A model generated the notes under the pieces. That model was given only the letters and a program-made list of their open reading frames with translations, was not told the DNA's origin and ran no database searches. Below are positions 49,001 through 55,354 of a stretch of 64,000 bases of DNA, in pieces (positions within the stretch are counted from its first letter, which is position 1; each line of letters begins with the position of its first letter). Origin of the DNA: CAZIFG01 sp964539135 (GTDB taxonomy: Bacteria; Margulisbacteria; Marinamargulisbacteria; GCA-2716485; CAZIFG01); the NCBI GenBank assembly GCA_964539135.1, contig CAZIFG010000005.1:1-64000 (forward strand), written 5' to 3'. A program made the translations under genes and the position numbers.

Positions 49001-52000
49001 AATTTCACGGGATAAATCATTTCCTAAATCATTTTCAAGGCCAACAACAACGCCAATGGCATCAAAAGATCCCGCTTGTTGATAGCCGGCGTAGCCACGC
49101 TTGGATCTTTCCGCAAAAAGAGCAATAGCCGAATCTAAAGCATCTAAAATAGCGCGAAGGATAAGCAATCTAAATTCAATGGCCAATTGAAGTGTAACGG
49201 TGTTTTGGTGCTTAACAGCAGCAAGAAGACCATTGTACGTGAGAAGGCCATCTCCACGTTCTTCAATAAAGCTAAGTCCATATCCAGAAGGGGCATTAGG
49301 GTTAGAGCTATTAGGCTCGCCAGGTACCCCTTTAACTTGATAAGAGGCATATCCATTATGAAAGGTTTGGGTTTTATCGCCTGAAAATTCTTTTCGTTGC
49401 TTCAATCGAAGCAGCATTAAGTCATTAGAAAGGGCGTCGACAAAGCCAATCGCTGTGGAAGAAGCGGTAGGGGCGGGGCTATCATCCCTGGGGAGAAGCG
49501 TATCCGAAAAGCCGCGTGGTATGTCAAGAGAAAATGAGCCATACAGATGATTTGGGTCCGTTACAGGTTGTTGTGAACTAAGAAAATCTTCATATTTCTC
49601 AATATTTGAATAGCTATATCGAGAGCCATGGCCAGGTTCAAAGGTAAATCCATCTTCACGGTAGGCAGAGCGTGCCGCGGCGCCATAAGGATCTTTAGAC
49701 TGTTGCAAAATGCCAGGGTTTCGATATTCAATGATTCCTTTTTCAAGGTGATACTCTAATTTTTTTTGGATAGCGGTAATATAATGTCCAGGGGTGAAGG
49801 TCAAAAGATCCATCATAAAATTAAAGTTAGAAAGTGGTACGTTGAAAATGCCAGCCGGTGGACGATCTGGGTCATAAAACCATACTTTCCCGGCATCTAA
49901 TTGGGCATTGAATCCCAAAACATTGGCAAGATGAAGACCTGTATCGGTTGCAAGCTTAGCTTCAGCAGCGGCCTTAGAGGTGGCATCTGGGGCAGTAGCT
50001 GCCGCTACCCGATCCGCGGGTAATGTAATGTCCTGATCAATATGCCACTTTTTAAGGGCAGCATAGAGGGGAGCCCCTAAATAATTTGTTGTAACAGCCG
50101 TAGCTGTAATTTTAAGCGCAGATTGAATCGCCAATCCTGTACTTCGAATCAGTTGAGTCCAATAGGCCTTATAATAACTGGCGCGTGAGGTAATCAGGGC
50201 ATTGACCGAATCGGTAAGCATATTAATAGAATGATGGGTTTCTTCAAAGGCTTGTTTTTGAGCTTGAAGCTCATTACCCATAAAGGCTTTGGTTCGATTT
50301 AAAAGCTGCGTAACGTAGTTATTAGGTTGAGACGCATTAAACTCTGCTGTAGCCTGTAAAATGGCTTCTAATTGGGCAACCAGGACGAGCTGTGTTGTAT
50401 GGGCAAACAGTTGAAAACTCACCAAGTTTTGGCGGAATTCCACTTCTCTTTCCATATTTAAATCCACAAAAACAGGAGCGTGTGTGCTATCTAAAGTCCC
50501 GTAACGTTCTATTTGAGAATAAATTTCAAACCCTGTTTTAACGGTAGTAATAGCCCCTGCAACACCCAAAAGCGTTGTGGAGGCAAAAGAAGACCCTACC
50601 TGAATCGCAGTTCTCGCAGCGGCTAATCCCAGAGCCGCGGTGAGAGCTTCTTTAATATTAACGTCTGGGGGACGAGAAAAAGTAGCTGTTTGACTGGCAT
50701 CTGCCCCATGAAATAAAGGCGATGTTTCGGTATTTTCCAAATGGTTAAGATCAATAGAAAAACGGCCTAAACTCTGACCAATTTTGTAGACACTTCCTCT
50801 GGAGCTAGGATCAAAGGATTCATTGGCTTTAGTCATAAGGCTATTGATAGCAGTTTTGGTAGAGGCCATATATTCTTCAATATGGTCTTTAGAAAAATGA
50901 ATGCCTTGGGCGGCATTGATTTCTTTGGTGCTATAAAAAATGTCATACATAGTGCGACTTGTAGAACTCGAAGAAGAGGGGGGAGAGGTATCATCGGAGG
51001 AGCCCCCAATAGTACTAGTACGGGGGCCTTGAATGCGAGATAAAAGGCCGGTATTAACAAATTCGGTGGTGGGATCTTTTCTTAAAAGTGAAATACCCCC
51101 AACGCGATAAGGTTCGCCTGTAGAAGGGTCAGGAAACAGTCTACCTGTTGTAATTCGTTTAAAATATTCATTTCGGGCAAGGGTATTTTCTGCAGTGACT
51201 TGAAGTTGAAGCTGATTGATATAGTGTTTGGCCTGCGCTCGAATATAAGAAATAGAGCCTGTAAGTTCATCAAATATAGAGGGGGCAGCACCGCGAAGGG
51301 TGGATAAAATATAGGTTGTAACAGCACTGGCATTGGAGTCCGCATTGCCCGCTTCCGCAGCATTGCTCATATCAAATTCTTGAAGCCATTGATCGATATT
51401 AAAGAGTTTAGTTTGAAAGGTGACATCGTTGGTTTCTGAAATATAGGTAAACATTTGATCGGAGAGTTCGTTGAGTCCTTGAGCAATAGAGTCCACAATG
51501 CCCTGCAAGGCATCCATCCCTATTTTAAGAGTCGATTTATCTCCACTCTCTTTAAGCGCGCGTTTTTCAGCATCAGATACAGATTCCAGTTTAAACGCTT
51601 CGCTGGCCTTACCCACTTCGTCATAAACGGCTAAAATAGCAGTAGCAAAGACAGTTAAATCCTGAGTTTGGAGACGAAGTTTAGCAATAAAATCATAAAA
51701 TCCTTCTGGGTTAATAGAAACGGAATGGATGTCAGTTAATCCGGCAATAGAATCATTTGCGCTAAAACTAAGGACATTTCCAATGGCTTGGGCAGCTTCT
51801 GAGCTTTGATCTCGAAGTTCAAAACGCGGGTGAATATTAACGTCAAAAAAAGGATAAGGCTTTGGATCTGTGGCTGAGGCAGAAGTACCTGATCCCGGAC
51901 TTGGATTGGCCGTAATGACTTTGGTGCCATCCGGTTTTGTAACGGTAAACCTAGGAAAGTCCGCCTCGGTAATTTTAACATAGTAAGTGGGTTGTTCTTT

Positions 52001-53698
52001 TTGTAGACGCTTAATCTGTGTGCTAAGAGTATTAATTTCTGTTTGAAGGGCTGTAAACCTAGGATTGGGTTGCCGATCCTCTGTATAAAGAGGGGTGCTA
52101 GAGAGTAATTCCCGCTTAGCCGCAAGTTCTGCTTGTTTTTCAAAAATAGATTGGGCCTTGCCCGTAAAGTCAGTGTTATCAAGAAAAGCCATGGTGGTAG
52201 CAGATAAAAGGCCCTCGGGGTCATTGGGCGATTGATTCATAACGGCAAATTGGGGATTATTACGAAATGAAGCTTTAAAAGTATTAAGATCGAGAGACGC
52301 AGTATAAGAATTTCCACCAGACCCACCAGAAAGCGTAAACGGCAGCTTTATTTCCCGATAAAGAGCGCCATTAAAAGAGCGAGGCACGGTAAAATCTTGG
52401 AGCATTTTAGCGTTGATAGCCTGAGCCATTTCATTAATTTTAAAAATAAGCGTATCTTTATTGGCTTGATAAGCTTGAAGAAGAGTGGAGTCTGCGCTCC
52501 TTGCGACGCCATAAGCTCTTTTGTCAACCAAAAAAAACTCTTTATCGGCTCTGCCAGCACCTAAACCGGTAAAAGCACTGCGTGCTGTAAGAGGGGTCGC
52601 AAGTTGGGTGGCGGTTCTAAAGGCTTCTGTAATAGGGCCTCGTTGAATAAAGACCTCATGATTCATATCGACGATGCTTTTAAATGCCAATTGAGAGGCT
52701 AAAATGCCACCTGTTTCGCCCGTAGCATCCAATAGAAGGGCTTCGCTTTCAGGCGAGGCCTTAAACGTAACCAAGGCATGGCCTACAGGAAGGGAGTTGT
52801 CTGGAGTGACGTAACCAGCAGAAACCATCACCATCTGAGAAATACGTTTAGAAGAGAACCCCTTTTCTTGCAGGGCAGAAGAGAGCAGGGAAGCGGTAAG
52901 AATAGCCAAATCTTCACAATCTCCGCTTTTTTGAGAGAGCGTTCGATCCACAGTTTGCCATTCATCTTTAACAAGGCCTCGAGAATCGACACCGTCTTGT
53001 TTGTAGTTAAAGTTGTCTTGGACATAGCTTAAAACTTTTTCAGCTATTTCGGTGGCAGACATGGATTTATTTAAAATACGCTCTTTAAAAAGTCGGGTTT
53101 TAAGCGCTTGAATATCACGATTATTCGGTTCAACAAGCTGAGACCTGCGTCTAAATTCAACCTCTTGCGGTGTCATGCCTGTAATTTCCATGAGGCTCGC
53201 ACGTGCTTTTTTAGACTCTTGTAGTTGAAGGTAATGATCATCACTTAGGGTGCTGTCGCAGGCGGCAATACAGGTTTTAATGTCGCGCAGTCCCTTTAGA
53301 GCATCAGACGATAAGCGAAGGTGTTGAGAAACCTCTGGAGTTGAAAAAAGTTGGGCAATTGTGTGAACCAGCTCCAGTTCTTTTGCAGAAAGCGTAGAAG
53401 GACCGTGGTCCACAAAAACATTCCAAAGATCTTGAATATCTTTAGGAGAAATAGAGCCTGAAAGATGCTGAAAAACACCACTTTGAGGCAGTGCTTTTTT
53501 AAGCGCCTCACGAGCATGAACATTAGAAACAGGAGAGGATGTGGAGAGCGAGTATGTATCAAAAGGAGTATCCAAGAGGTCATTGAGGGGTGAATTGGCC
53601 CGATAAAGCAAAGAAAGACGATGGAGTTCTGAAACCTCAGAGGCAGTTAAAGATGCGGTTGTTGAAGTAAAAGACGTCGGTGTCCTTAGATCCGTCAT
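37007..53698 (-). CDS. Giant 5563-residue protein with N-terminal transglutaminase-like cysteine-protease domain
   Basis: A single uninterrupted 16.7-kb frame encodes about 600 kDa. Residues about 215-345 carry a transglutaminase-like/BTLCP fold. The block runs DEWQTVDRTLSQKSGDCEDLA with Cys261, then GHALVTF with His307 and LLLDATGETGG with Asp324, a complete Cys-His-Asp triad. The rest is mostly helical. It has hydrophobic stretches near 1020-1060, 1900-1960 and 2850-2880, a Lys/Glu coiled coil near 2190-2280 and a long soluble second half (about 2900-5450). The tail is acidic with DDASTVDG-type repeats. No Sec signal is seen. The start is fixed by a TAA 12 bases upstream in frame; the SD is weak. 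Size and context suggest a secreted effector or structural megaprotein. No other domain was recognised. Confidence 0.9.
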   Translation of the reverse strand: MTDLRTPTSFTSTTASLTASEVSELHRLSLLYRANSPLNDLLDTPFDTYSLSTSSPVSNVHAREALKKALPQSGVFQHLSGSISPKDIQDLWNVFVDHGPSTLSAKELELVHTIAQLFSTPEVSQHLRLSSDALKGLRDIKTCIAACDSTLSDDHYLQLQESKKARASLMEITGMTPQEVEFRRRSQLVEPNNRDIQALKTRLFKERILNKSMSATEIAEKVLSYVQDNFNYKQDGVDSRGLVKDEWQTVDRTLSQKSGDCEDLAILTASLLSSALQEKGFSSKRISQMVMVSAGYVTPDNSLPVGHALVTFKASPESEALLLDATGETGGILASQLAFKSIVDMNHEVFIQRGPITEAFRTATQLATPLTARSAFTGLGAGRADKEFFLVDKRAYGVARSADSTLLQAYQANKDTLIFKINEMAQAINAKMLQDFTVPRSFNGALYREIKLPFTLSGGSGGNSYTASLDLNTFKASFRNNPQFAVMNQSPNDPEGLLSATTMAFLDNTDFTGKAQSIFEKQAELAAKRELLSSTPLYTEDRQPNPRFTALQTEINTLSTQIKRLQKEQPTYYVKITEADFPRFTVTKPDGTKVITANPSPGSGTSASATDPKPYPFFDVNIHPRFELRDQSSEAAQAIGNVLSFSANDSIAGLTDIHSVSINPEGFYDFIAKLRLQTQDLTVFATAILAVYDEVGKASEAFKLESVSDAEKRALKESGDKSTLKIGMDALQGIVDSIAQGLNELSDQMFTYISETNDVTFQTKLFNIDQWLQEFDMSNAAEAGNADSNASAVTTYILSTLRGAAPSIFDELTGSISYIRAQAKHYINQLQLQVTAENTLARNEYFKRITTGRLFPDPSTGEPYRVGGISLLRKDPTTEFVNTGLLSRIQGPRTSTIGGSSDDTSPPSSSSSTSRTMYDIFYSTKEINAAQGIHFSKDHIEEYMASTKTAINSLMTKANESFDPSSRGSVYKIGQSLGRFSIDLNHLENTETSPLFHGADASQTATFSRPPDVNIKEALTAALGLAAARTAIQVGSSFASTTLLGVAGAITTVKTGFEIYSQIERYGTLDSTHAPVFVDLNMEREVEFRQNLVSFQLFAHTTQLVLVAQLEAILQATAEFNASQPNNYVTQLLNRTKAFMGNELQAQKQAFEETHHSINMLTDSVNALITSRASYYKAYWTQLIRSTGLAIQSALKITATAVTTNYLGAPLYAALKKWHIDQDITLPADRVAAATAPDATSKAAAEAKLATDTGLHLANVLGFNAQLDAGKVWFYDPDRPPAGIFNVPLSNFNFMMDLLTFTPGHYITAIQKKLEYHLEKGIIEYRNPGILQQSKDPYGAAARSAYREDGFTFEPGHGSRYSYSNIEKYEDFLSSQQPVTDPNHLYGSFSLDIPRGFSDTLLPRDDSPAPTASSTAIGFVDALSNDLMLLRLKQRKEFSGDKTQTFHNGYASYQVKGVPGEPNSSNPNAPSGYGLSFIEERGDGLLTYNGLLAAVKHQNTVTLQLAIEFRLLILRAILDALDSAIALFAERSKRGYAGYQQAGSFDAIGVVVGLENDLGNDLSREIQGALFSSWNQNLEKDRTIFELDFEAEKANAKASGSLIRYRPRLLVKNTGPEAAIYPEKELGKDPGLEAFDAFDLAIEMADYYRKLARGPYLGYLASYHRDGNVGDREANINTVANRGDSLVGGAGYTDQPIRDGQTDLFNKPAGSALNTKIAEGGAYTADLRQFLPNRADLDDPSKDTRILRTSRTSDEKNAHILSETTHKNRLLAPFFHQTELEKDALLTLIKKGDVPLEKRFTTMKFQQVDFNTVTEVQQKLTTVSANRSIYLMVLQSYWDALNQEVARFSGMQSSIGAINTAASMADIYNSKQTAIMDSLVEELNNRVASKNAYEKYVLDAWVTGVGFMVASILLGAAKLLDRVAKPSMTRAALRKLVKIPSVMATTRAISEFLIGIIQISSINTKPPLNEDSLKAITNATIGNSDEKAQEAEALRAEKRDLENKANAGGLTQSEKERLNSINFSLAAFGSSTASQVTSGKLRTQINQNSQNTGTQNQFYGLNEKKAIRFSGRGRFILNPALKAKANMKLKRQFRQMKVLTKVFLALQSAELNAIADLSGRSAGSTGRLSSIVGAYEQNDARVLDLIFRKLQNTVDARNEALDRVKKGAVTATTALLKQATETLLKRFKGGRIEALEKDRAKTVLKQKESTQSDEKKIKELKEKKAKETDTAKQTEIQKKIDSKEKALTKKRQNHADALAKQDKKIQGLKDKKALGAQKKALESAIAINERGSAATGLGATYDSTQHRDLKRTVGSNNSARTQLARGFLKMLGHASPYIALRLFDAAAQGIAHLAQLTGLSDNFDINSTDLERMGETDTLDPYAGAAEDSVFPSSDFTNGIDFAGISGLENAILSAGITKGNLQVLNLYLQEDKEDIAAVADGLRSLKAAFYAKMKKSLMEGHLFTLHLPTGLINRLFNMHLRDSISVNTPWQGHYKTIEPLAMESTDTANAFLKKLEKDPKLKEAYLIGDEKRFFSKRPTAAVLNVLPTSAQARIQRAFGFVGVDFASEPDAPTRYASARLEALAKDHADFKKRVSAATEAYTKAAEAAASDPSNTALQAKSAAAAKALEKASEVSFQDASTALEKAKEDSTAELKILKAARDSVKNKIFPNFISRFLSMFSRSAKSQFANTKFPLSVSDIDKFLQGNTTPLTNADRKVIQKALSRAYSKEKLLLDTDSLRSTFKQLKQEGKRNEKLNRAEITEKKDTLDTVVANHSEKALSKLSEDEKLEKFKGTLESLGSDAKPTTVAEARAEFDKVIQAKRDALPKEAEVAKSKLKTFGLAIGDGALTAGIIAIELLALLLIKIFQFFHMIGFRNDVSDSLSFLNRDIRDHGKIRKLRGYSLGEALDTLGDAKDPKLSKKKATTFEEIRAEHRLEADKSRKLTEASLEQALNPDLDVVADRDSTRLEQQDKAILALDKATDLDGVRLTRRQQVALGVMQRNHIKALNAIKAMRGPESLGPRSPKLADDDTLQKMQTMLQESADAGETTFNDSATSEARHVAILDALKKAYEANPDPTQKAHLDKIRDILFESSALKARAILTSSLDRATLIQKSASNPTDASTSLTTKLYASKTLSADEEAQLKLLFPEDAMFNSKKTEMLQMREAAANRDLVQGLSGTRLLDGSPEGVAAAQGKLTSQNLTTLSQFDSGYALLQHAESGAGVQLNSLLTQAYLAEDGSPEQTAAIQKTAAYLQAFADPQNQVQARVLRHLFYELSRDRNKHLLSMLTKAIGKIDSGKDDSETRNFVLKALEESTAENGTQSFISPTSKSVDLRGKSWLGAAGTAGWTMLKRTFAGSSKFSFSLFGLNKGAKGSVIREADHNANDALIARQNFSDRIHQSDIFSDKTFVQSFLEADSDGANLIANFNDSTKPQALVKKLADSGNGLLDALIADLSKPGANAKLLAHLVDFKAHLKGQEASRATAVLAVKELKDKTDILSKAAKLTEPALRVLIDPETAAPEDPNLTDLKAVRDQFLDAIKDKLSTDPAAAAQELAEFLKKLDGPINRDVVRKFALEIANKVLLLDQDKLETFLTTLGTNLQSHQELATFFKTELVNGVQGAAAGAALMGPLGIRPVDRIWGSFASNHKVAGFTDALVAIARTNPAKAVDLLTSLSQEVVTHVGTGAEPQSTINVIKNMEKAVMAVMAGIDKSNATALAAAQTQVTRLQTTLQTHLNALISQRVLSDSDATISVALGMRAVPASLSKAQIETIQKQTQKLMDFQDRSGDLLSSEVPNPEYYAQLQGVSTLCQLFLEADTHLTVTLSAPGAVPVPAGPAPLPAALSELNAAQHTALQSGDISTLGTALGTPPSQAGLTAIKDNFPQAYLKLLQSLDDSPYGDAVPADLQLVKDNDAFFKPDGTFGDLNALLGTPHPERSLVLMAQVNPSAAKALLTVSPADRTRILTEINPANLTHDKGTLNRLLAPLKDAEADTLMPGFRRMLDQTKRLTASIQPGADYTLQFNAAAYAGIRAEVAAHKEALKTQTPPTVDNFLKLQPTCSPESLGALLKLMATVTAPTPQLRALFSDITQELAKATLRAVASFPALATGGLPDLADPALTGIINTALPGVLDGVPGITNTHLGRLSAVLPDAKLQAHSAVRDLSGMTAGQLVRELTSFSNPSIGVVKLASTLSEMSQKGLLKDDHLSDLSVSINSLSLADRALFRALLPSTLTLNPTTYPPLSKDTPEPTGTLVNLHKALTSGDTSAILTAVTALKTDTSFGSDAARFSALGAFASGPQSKALTEALSSPAGLSLAGWMRSSPDAATLPSILKATVPLVDTTSTPTVSKQEIQTAIASNPSSLMDILSRSPGSSDAVFDQLLAVTTRHEFGSKLPEPLAKLLFSKDATFLTTLYETLKLSHPSKLHQFSRLMASLTRSVMRPEHPNFPHTTLKADIQNTIPFLQALQGPLNPTIGKEQLAGITRQMEQFLASHPIESREILKTMGKTAGSDKKQIKFVTNLLFKTLVSHEAISSGKSIATSIEKDYKFIMSLPKDSPLRQAMLDKFTDTRGLFYSYLSPVQHRIDADRVTESRDAAKDLLSKSDPLSPTETESLLKSLILEGNTQSKDGPVNIRALELAPGAPWKDRYQNLRIHLENLAKFAMQDPTTPENQETLQLLGQFAAAMSKYQPISGPRLNPDFLLKLMTSHANVSASSHDATQAGAVGSSEQDLSKVTGQVSRYGSVDNLDPAIGTANLRALKVISPDRQILGAKPILDDRGFVMRPINQGLSKQSLAAALDDIDFPTSADKQATVDQLFVQLSSAADGTAILDGSDPAATSRSFNPQLFESGFDARAIMSFAKLDSLDVIKELRADHDELTGAGERAERANAIQARLSALILKHAWQDFQDLQTIQGSLSPNPAISAGSSPSLSPELKTAVDTLNAAFNKEQEGYRTLSQLETNYELPAGTLLARLKEQGFATGGVISMPRDRMVDLSDFPHLNLKEDALRTIHDTICAVQSPREMVLSAFSSGYGEDLLFLPNERTVDVTRSVHTHADIRGSKKWSGSQYADSYLSTRLHVDDQVHVLNRYANFNDPSLKPEKQKFKREGFERFLLSAKETIGADGRPLLLSMLLHPQLSADARRDILNFVGSGAVFNTPSTDPSIRPFTTLRTNVQRLLVGLTNPVHHSETRTQAQLLADIALKFPHEFRQFHAAAVDTTRPTYPVEWGSAHKSSAQALFDQLHLSAKVSDSSAKILFDSLLPATTPQASYDALKAICLGGSAAPVSDDDASSVYSDSSSISDVSSIATKPPLVNSSPSSLMTVLISLKEMSSQSAVPKDALKKLGVTLLQHARSQGVTLTTLLQGLTGSDQEAHFLPTAVRLLTESVDAATLKSLGYNPLQEEQGLYRYTVSGQAPARAGGIKGDSGAFIDTFDRPRYRLAEDAPAHTLLKGFSSSSVADQKATLPQILFALKAPTGGDTSPVGGTDDASTVDGDDTSTVGSGDGSTVGGVPLFADLGADDASTVDGNDALDNWDDPDFTFDDRDAPRGSEFDYEGGYE
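37108..37256. repeat. Degenerate tandem repeats in the 3' end of the giant ORF
   Basis: At least five related units of 20-27 bp recur. CTACAGTGCTCGCATCATCA occurs at 37111-37130 and again at 37210-37229; close variants occur around 37163, 37185 and 37236. On the coding strand they specify the acidic DDASTVDG/DDTSTVGSGDG-type peptide repeats at the C-terminus. Such arrays vary in copy number by slippage. Confidence 0.8.
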
Positions 53699-53833
53699 AG
53701 TGTGTCTCGCTTAGAAGGTGGTCTACCTTAGATTTTTTAACTCAATATCTCAAATAATGATCCTATTCATTATATCATTAATAAGATCGACAACCGAGCA
53801 GGAGAACTATGTATTGAAATATCTTAATGAATT

Positions 53834-53853
53834 TAGGCGTTTTGCAACAGTCC
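53834..53853. repeat. Orphan terminus of the palindromic repeat element
   Basis: TAGGCGTTTTGCAACAGTCC differs by one base from the right terminus in dapF (TAGGCGTTTCGCAACAGTCC). No second terminus or internal homology is visible in the 135 bases to its left. It ends three bases from the stop of the HEAT-like gene. The remaining 53699-53833 is an AT-rich region upstream of the giant ORF, with no clear promoter boxes. Confidence 0.7.
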
Positions 53854-53856
53854 CAT

Positions 53857-54405
53857 TCAGGAGATTAAAGCGTCGATGGCCTCATCGCCAAAAAGTCGAC
53901 GAAAGGTAAGTTCATGCGGAATAACGGGAAAAATGGCAAGCGCAATTTCCAATTTTTTAAGCCCCATCTTCTGGATCAGTTCACAAAGTCTATCCAGGTA
54001 TTTTTTATGTCGAGTGTCCATGCGTGGAAAGATAAGTGATGCGATGGGATAATCTGTAGCGGATAAGCACTGGATGGTAAAATTGGCCAATTCTTGAGAA
54101 TAGGTGGCAAGGGCGTCTAAAAGATAAATATAAGGGGCAGATAAAAGACTGGTGCATAGAATCGCAATGAGGATTTTTTGGGTAGGGACAGGATAAGTAG
54201 GTAATCGCAAGAGGAGTTCATTCATCACCTCAATATCCGCCATATCGACGAGGATATAGCCCGCAGAAATAACGATTTGAGTGTCTTTATGTTCCAGACA
54301 ATGAAAGGCAAATTGAACGCCGCCAGGATCTAGCTTTTCAGTATAAAGGGACAAAAGGTACAGGGCCTTTAGGATTTCTGCCGTCATCATGATAAGGCCA
54401 ATCAT
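53857..54405 (-). CDS. HEAT-repeat-like helical protein (putative)
   Basis: The frame extends to 54468, but the first 21 residues are odd (Tyr/His-rich), so a start at 54405 (182 residues, MIGLIMMTAEILKAL) is preferred; neither start has a good SD. The protein is all-helical with repeated amphipathic pairs, e.g. FAFHCLEHKDTQIVISAGYIL and EVMNELLLRLPTYPVPTQKILIAIL, in the manner of HEAT repeats. No catalytic motif is seen. It lies upstream of and co-directional with the giant ORF, 158 bases away, and diverges from the 54562 gene. Confidence 0.65.
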   Translation of the reverse strand: MIGLIMMTAEILKALYLLSLYTEKLDPGGVQFAFHCLEHKDTQIVISAGYILVDMADIEVMNELLLRLPTYPVPTQKILIAILCTSLLSAPYIYLLDALATYSQELANFTIQCLSATDYPIASLIFPRMDTRHKKYLDRLCELIQKMGLKKLEIALAIFPVIPHELTFRRLFGDEAIDALIS

Positions 54406-54561
54406 ATCAGAAAAATAAAGGGAGGTGTAAGGATAAATATAATGATGTATGATAAAAAATCGATACATGAATAAAACGAGCAGTGTCGATAGATAGGCTG
54501 TAAGAAAAAATAAGACTCAAAATTTAAAGGGTCAAATAAATAAAAATAGGAGATGAGTAAT

Positions 54562-54882
54562 ATGGCAGGATTAAACGCAAGTATAGGAGGGGCAACACCT
54601 GAGGCAGTGAGAGGAGATACCTTTATAGATGGGAACCAGCTTAACACATTTGCATCCTCATCACATCTAAGCCGGAATATTGGTGTAGAGTTTACAAATA
54701 AAGCGGCATCGATCACAGATAGCATCACATCAGGTCAAGGTAACCAATTAGCAGCAGCGTTGGGCGCCTCTGTAGAGTTATCGTCAATCACTTCAGCGAA
54801 AGACTCTAAAATGGGTGCTGTGAACGCGGTAACCAAAGGAACCAAAGACGAAACTGCTGGATTTAAACAAAAAGCCGGATAG
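54562..54882 (+). CDS. Small Ala/Ser/Gly-rich protein heading the helical-protein cluster
   Basis: The 106-residue protein is unrecognised. The start at 54562 was chosen because AGGAG lies 9 bases upstream; the ATG at 54553 is too close to it. It is rich in Ala, Ser, Gly and Thr, with one Phe-Val-rich patch and a Lys-rich end (KDETAGFKQKAG). It has no signal peptide or membrane helix. The strong SD and a terminator-like hairpin right after it point to higher expression than the downstream genes, as for structural subunits; this is inference. Confidence 0.75.
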   Translation: MAGLNASIGGATPEAVRGDTFIDGNQLNTFASSSHLSRNIGVEFTNKAASITDSITSGQGNQLAAALGASVELSSITSAKDSKMGAVNAVTKGTKDETAGFKQKAG

Positions 54883-54895
54883 TTTTAGGTAGATT

Positions 54896-54940
54896 AAGGG
54901 GCCCTCATCTAATAGAATTAGGTGGGGGCCTTCTTGTTTA
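54896..54940 (+). terminator. Terminator-like hairpin (possible attenuator)
   Basis: Arms 54896-54912 (AAGGGGCCCTCATCTAA) and 54918-54932 (TTAGGTGGGGGCCTT) form a GC-rich imperfect stem with a short loop. CTTGTTTA follows. The T run is weak, so partial read-through into the next gene is likely. Confidence 0.6.
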
Positions 54941-54963
54941 GTGGCAAAAAAAGGAGCATCATC

Positions 54964-55329
54964 ATGGCAGGCGGAAATTTATTAACAGCAGCAACCTTAG
55001 GAACAGCAAAGCTCCAGACGGAAGTGGTGTTGAGCCGTGCTCAAATTTCTGAAGTAAACCGCCAAAAAGCAGGCGTTAACGCGGATTTCGCCTATGCCGA
55101 TTATGTGGCTTTGACCAATTTCTTTACAGAAATGAAAATCTTGCAAAACGATTTAATTGCAGGGAGAAAATTAAGACTACGAGGGGTATCCGGAGAAGTA
55201 GATCCCAACACCTTAGCCGGGGCTTTGGTTTTAAACGTGCATCTGCAAAATTTACAATCTCAACGAGATACCTTACAGGCCTTTGCCAAGTTAGGTCTGA
55301 AAATAGAAAGAGACGCATGGAAACATTAA
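54964..55329 (+). CDS. Small helical protein of unknown function
   Basis: The 121-residue protein starts at 54964 with AAGGAG 8 bases upstream; an earlier in-frame start at 54922 lies in the hairpin region and is rejected. It begins MAGGNLLTAATLGTAKLQ and, like its upstream neighbour, starts with MAG. It is almost wholly helical (VLSRAQISEVNRQKAG, DYVALTNFFTEMKILQNDLIAGRKLRL) and has no signal peptide. Size and helicity would suit a rod/needle-type export subunit, but no sequence motif supports that. Confidence 0.75.
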   Translation: MAGGNLLTAATLGTAKLQTEVVLSRAQISEVNRQKAGVNADFAYADYVALTNFFTEMKILQNDLIAGRKLRLRGVSGEVDPNTLAGALVLNVHLQNLQSQRDTLQAFAKLGLKIERDAWKH

Positions 55330-55354
55330 GTTAAGCACAGGGAGGTAGGAAGGT

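Noticed and set aside
54472..54492. GTCGATAG upstream of the 54562 gene resembles the sigma-28 -10 box GCCGATAA.
   Set aside because: No TAAA lies about 15 bases upstream at the right spacing; a chance match in AT-rich DNA is more likely.
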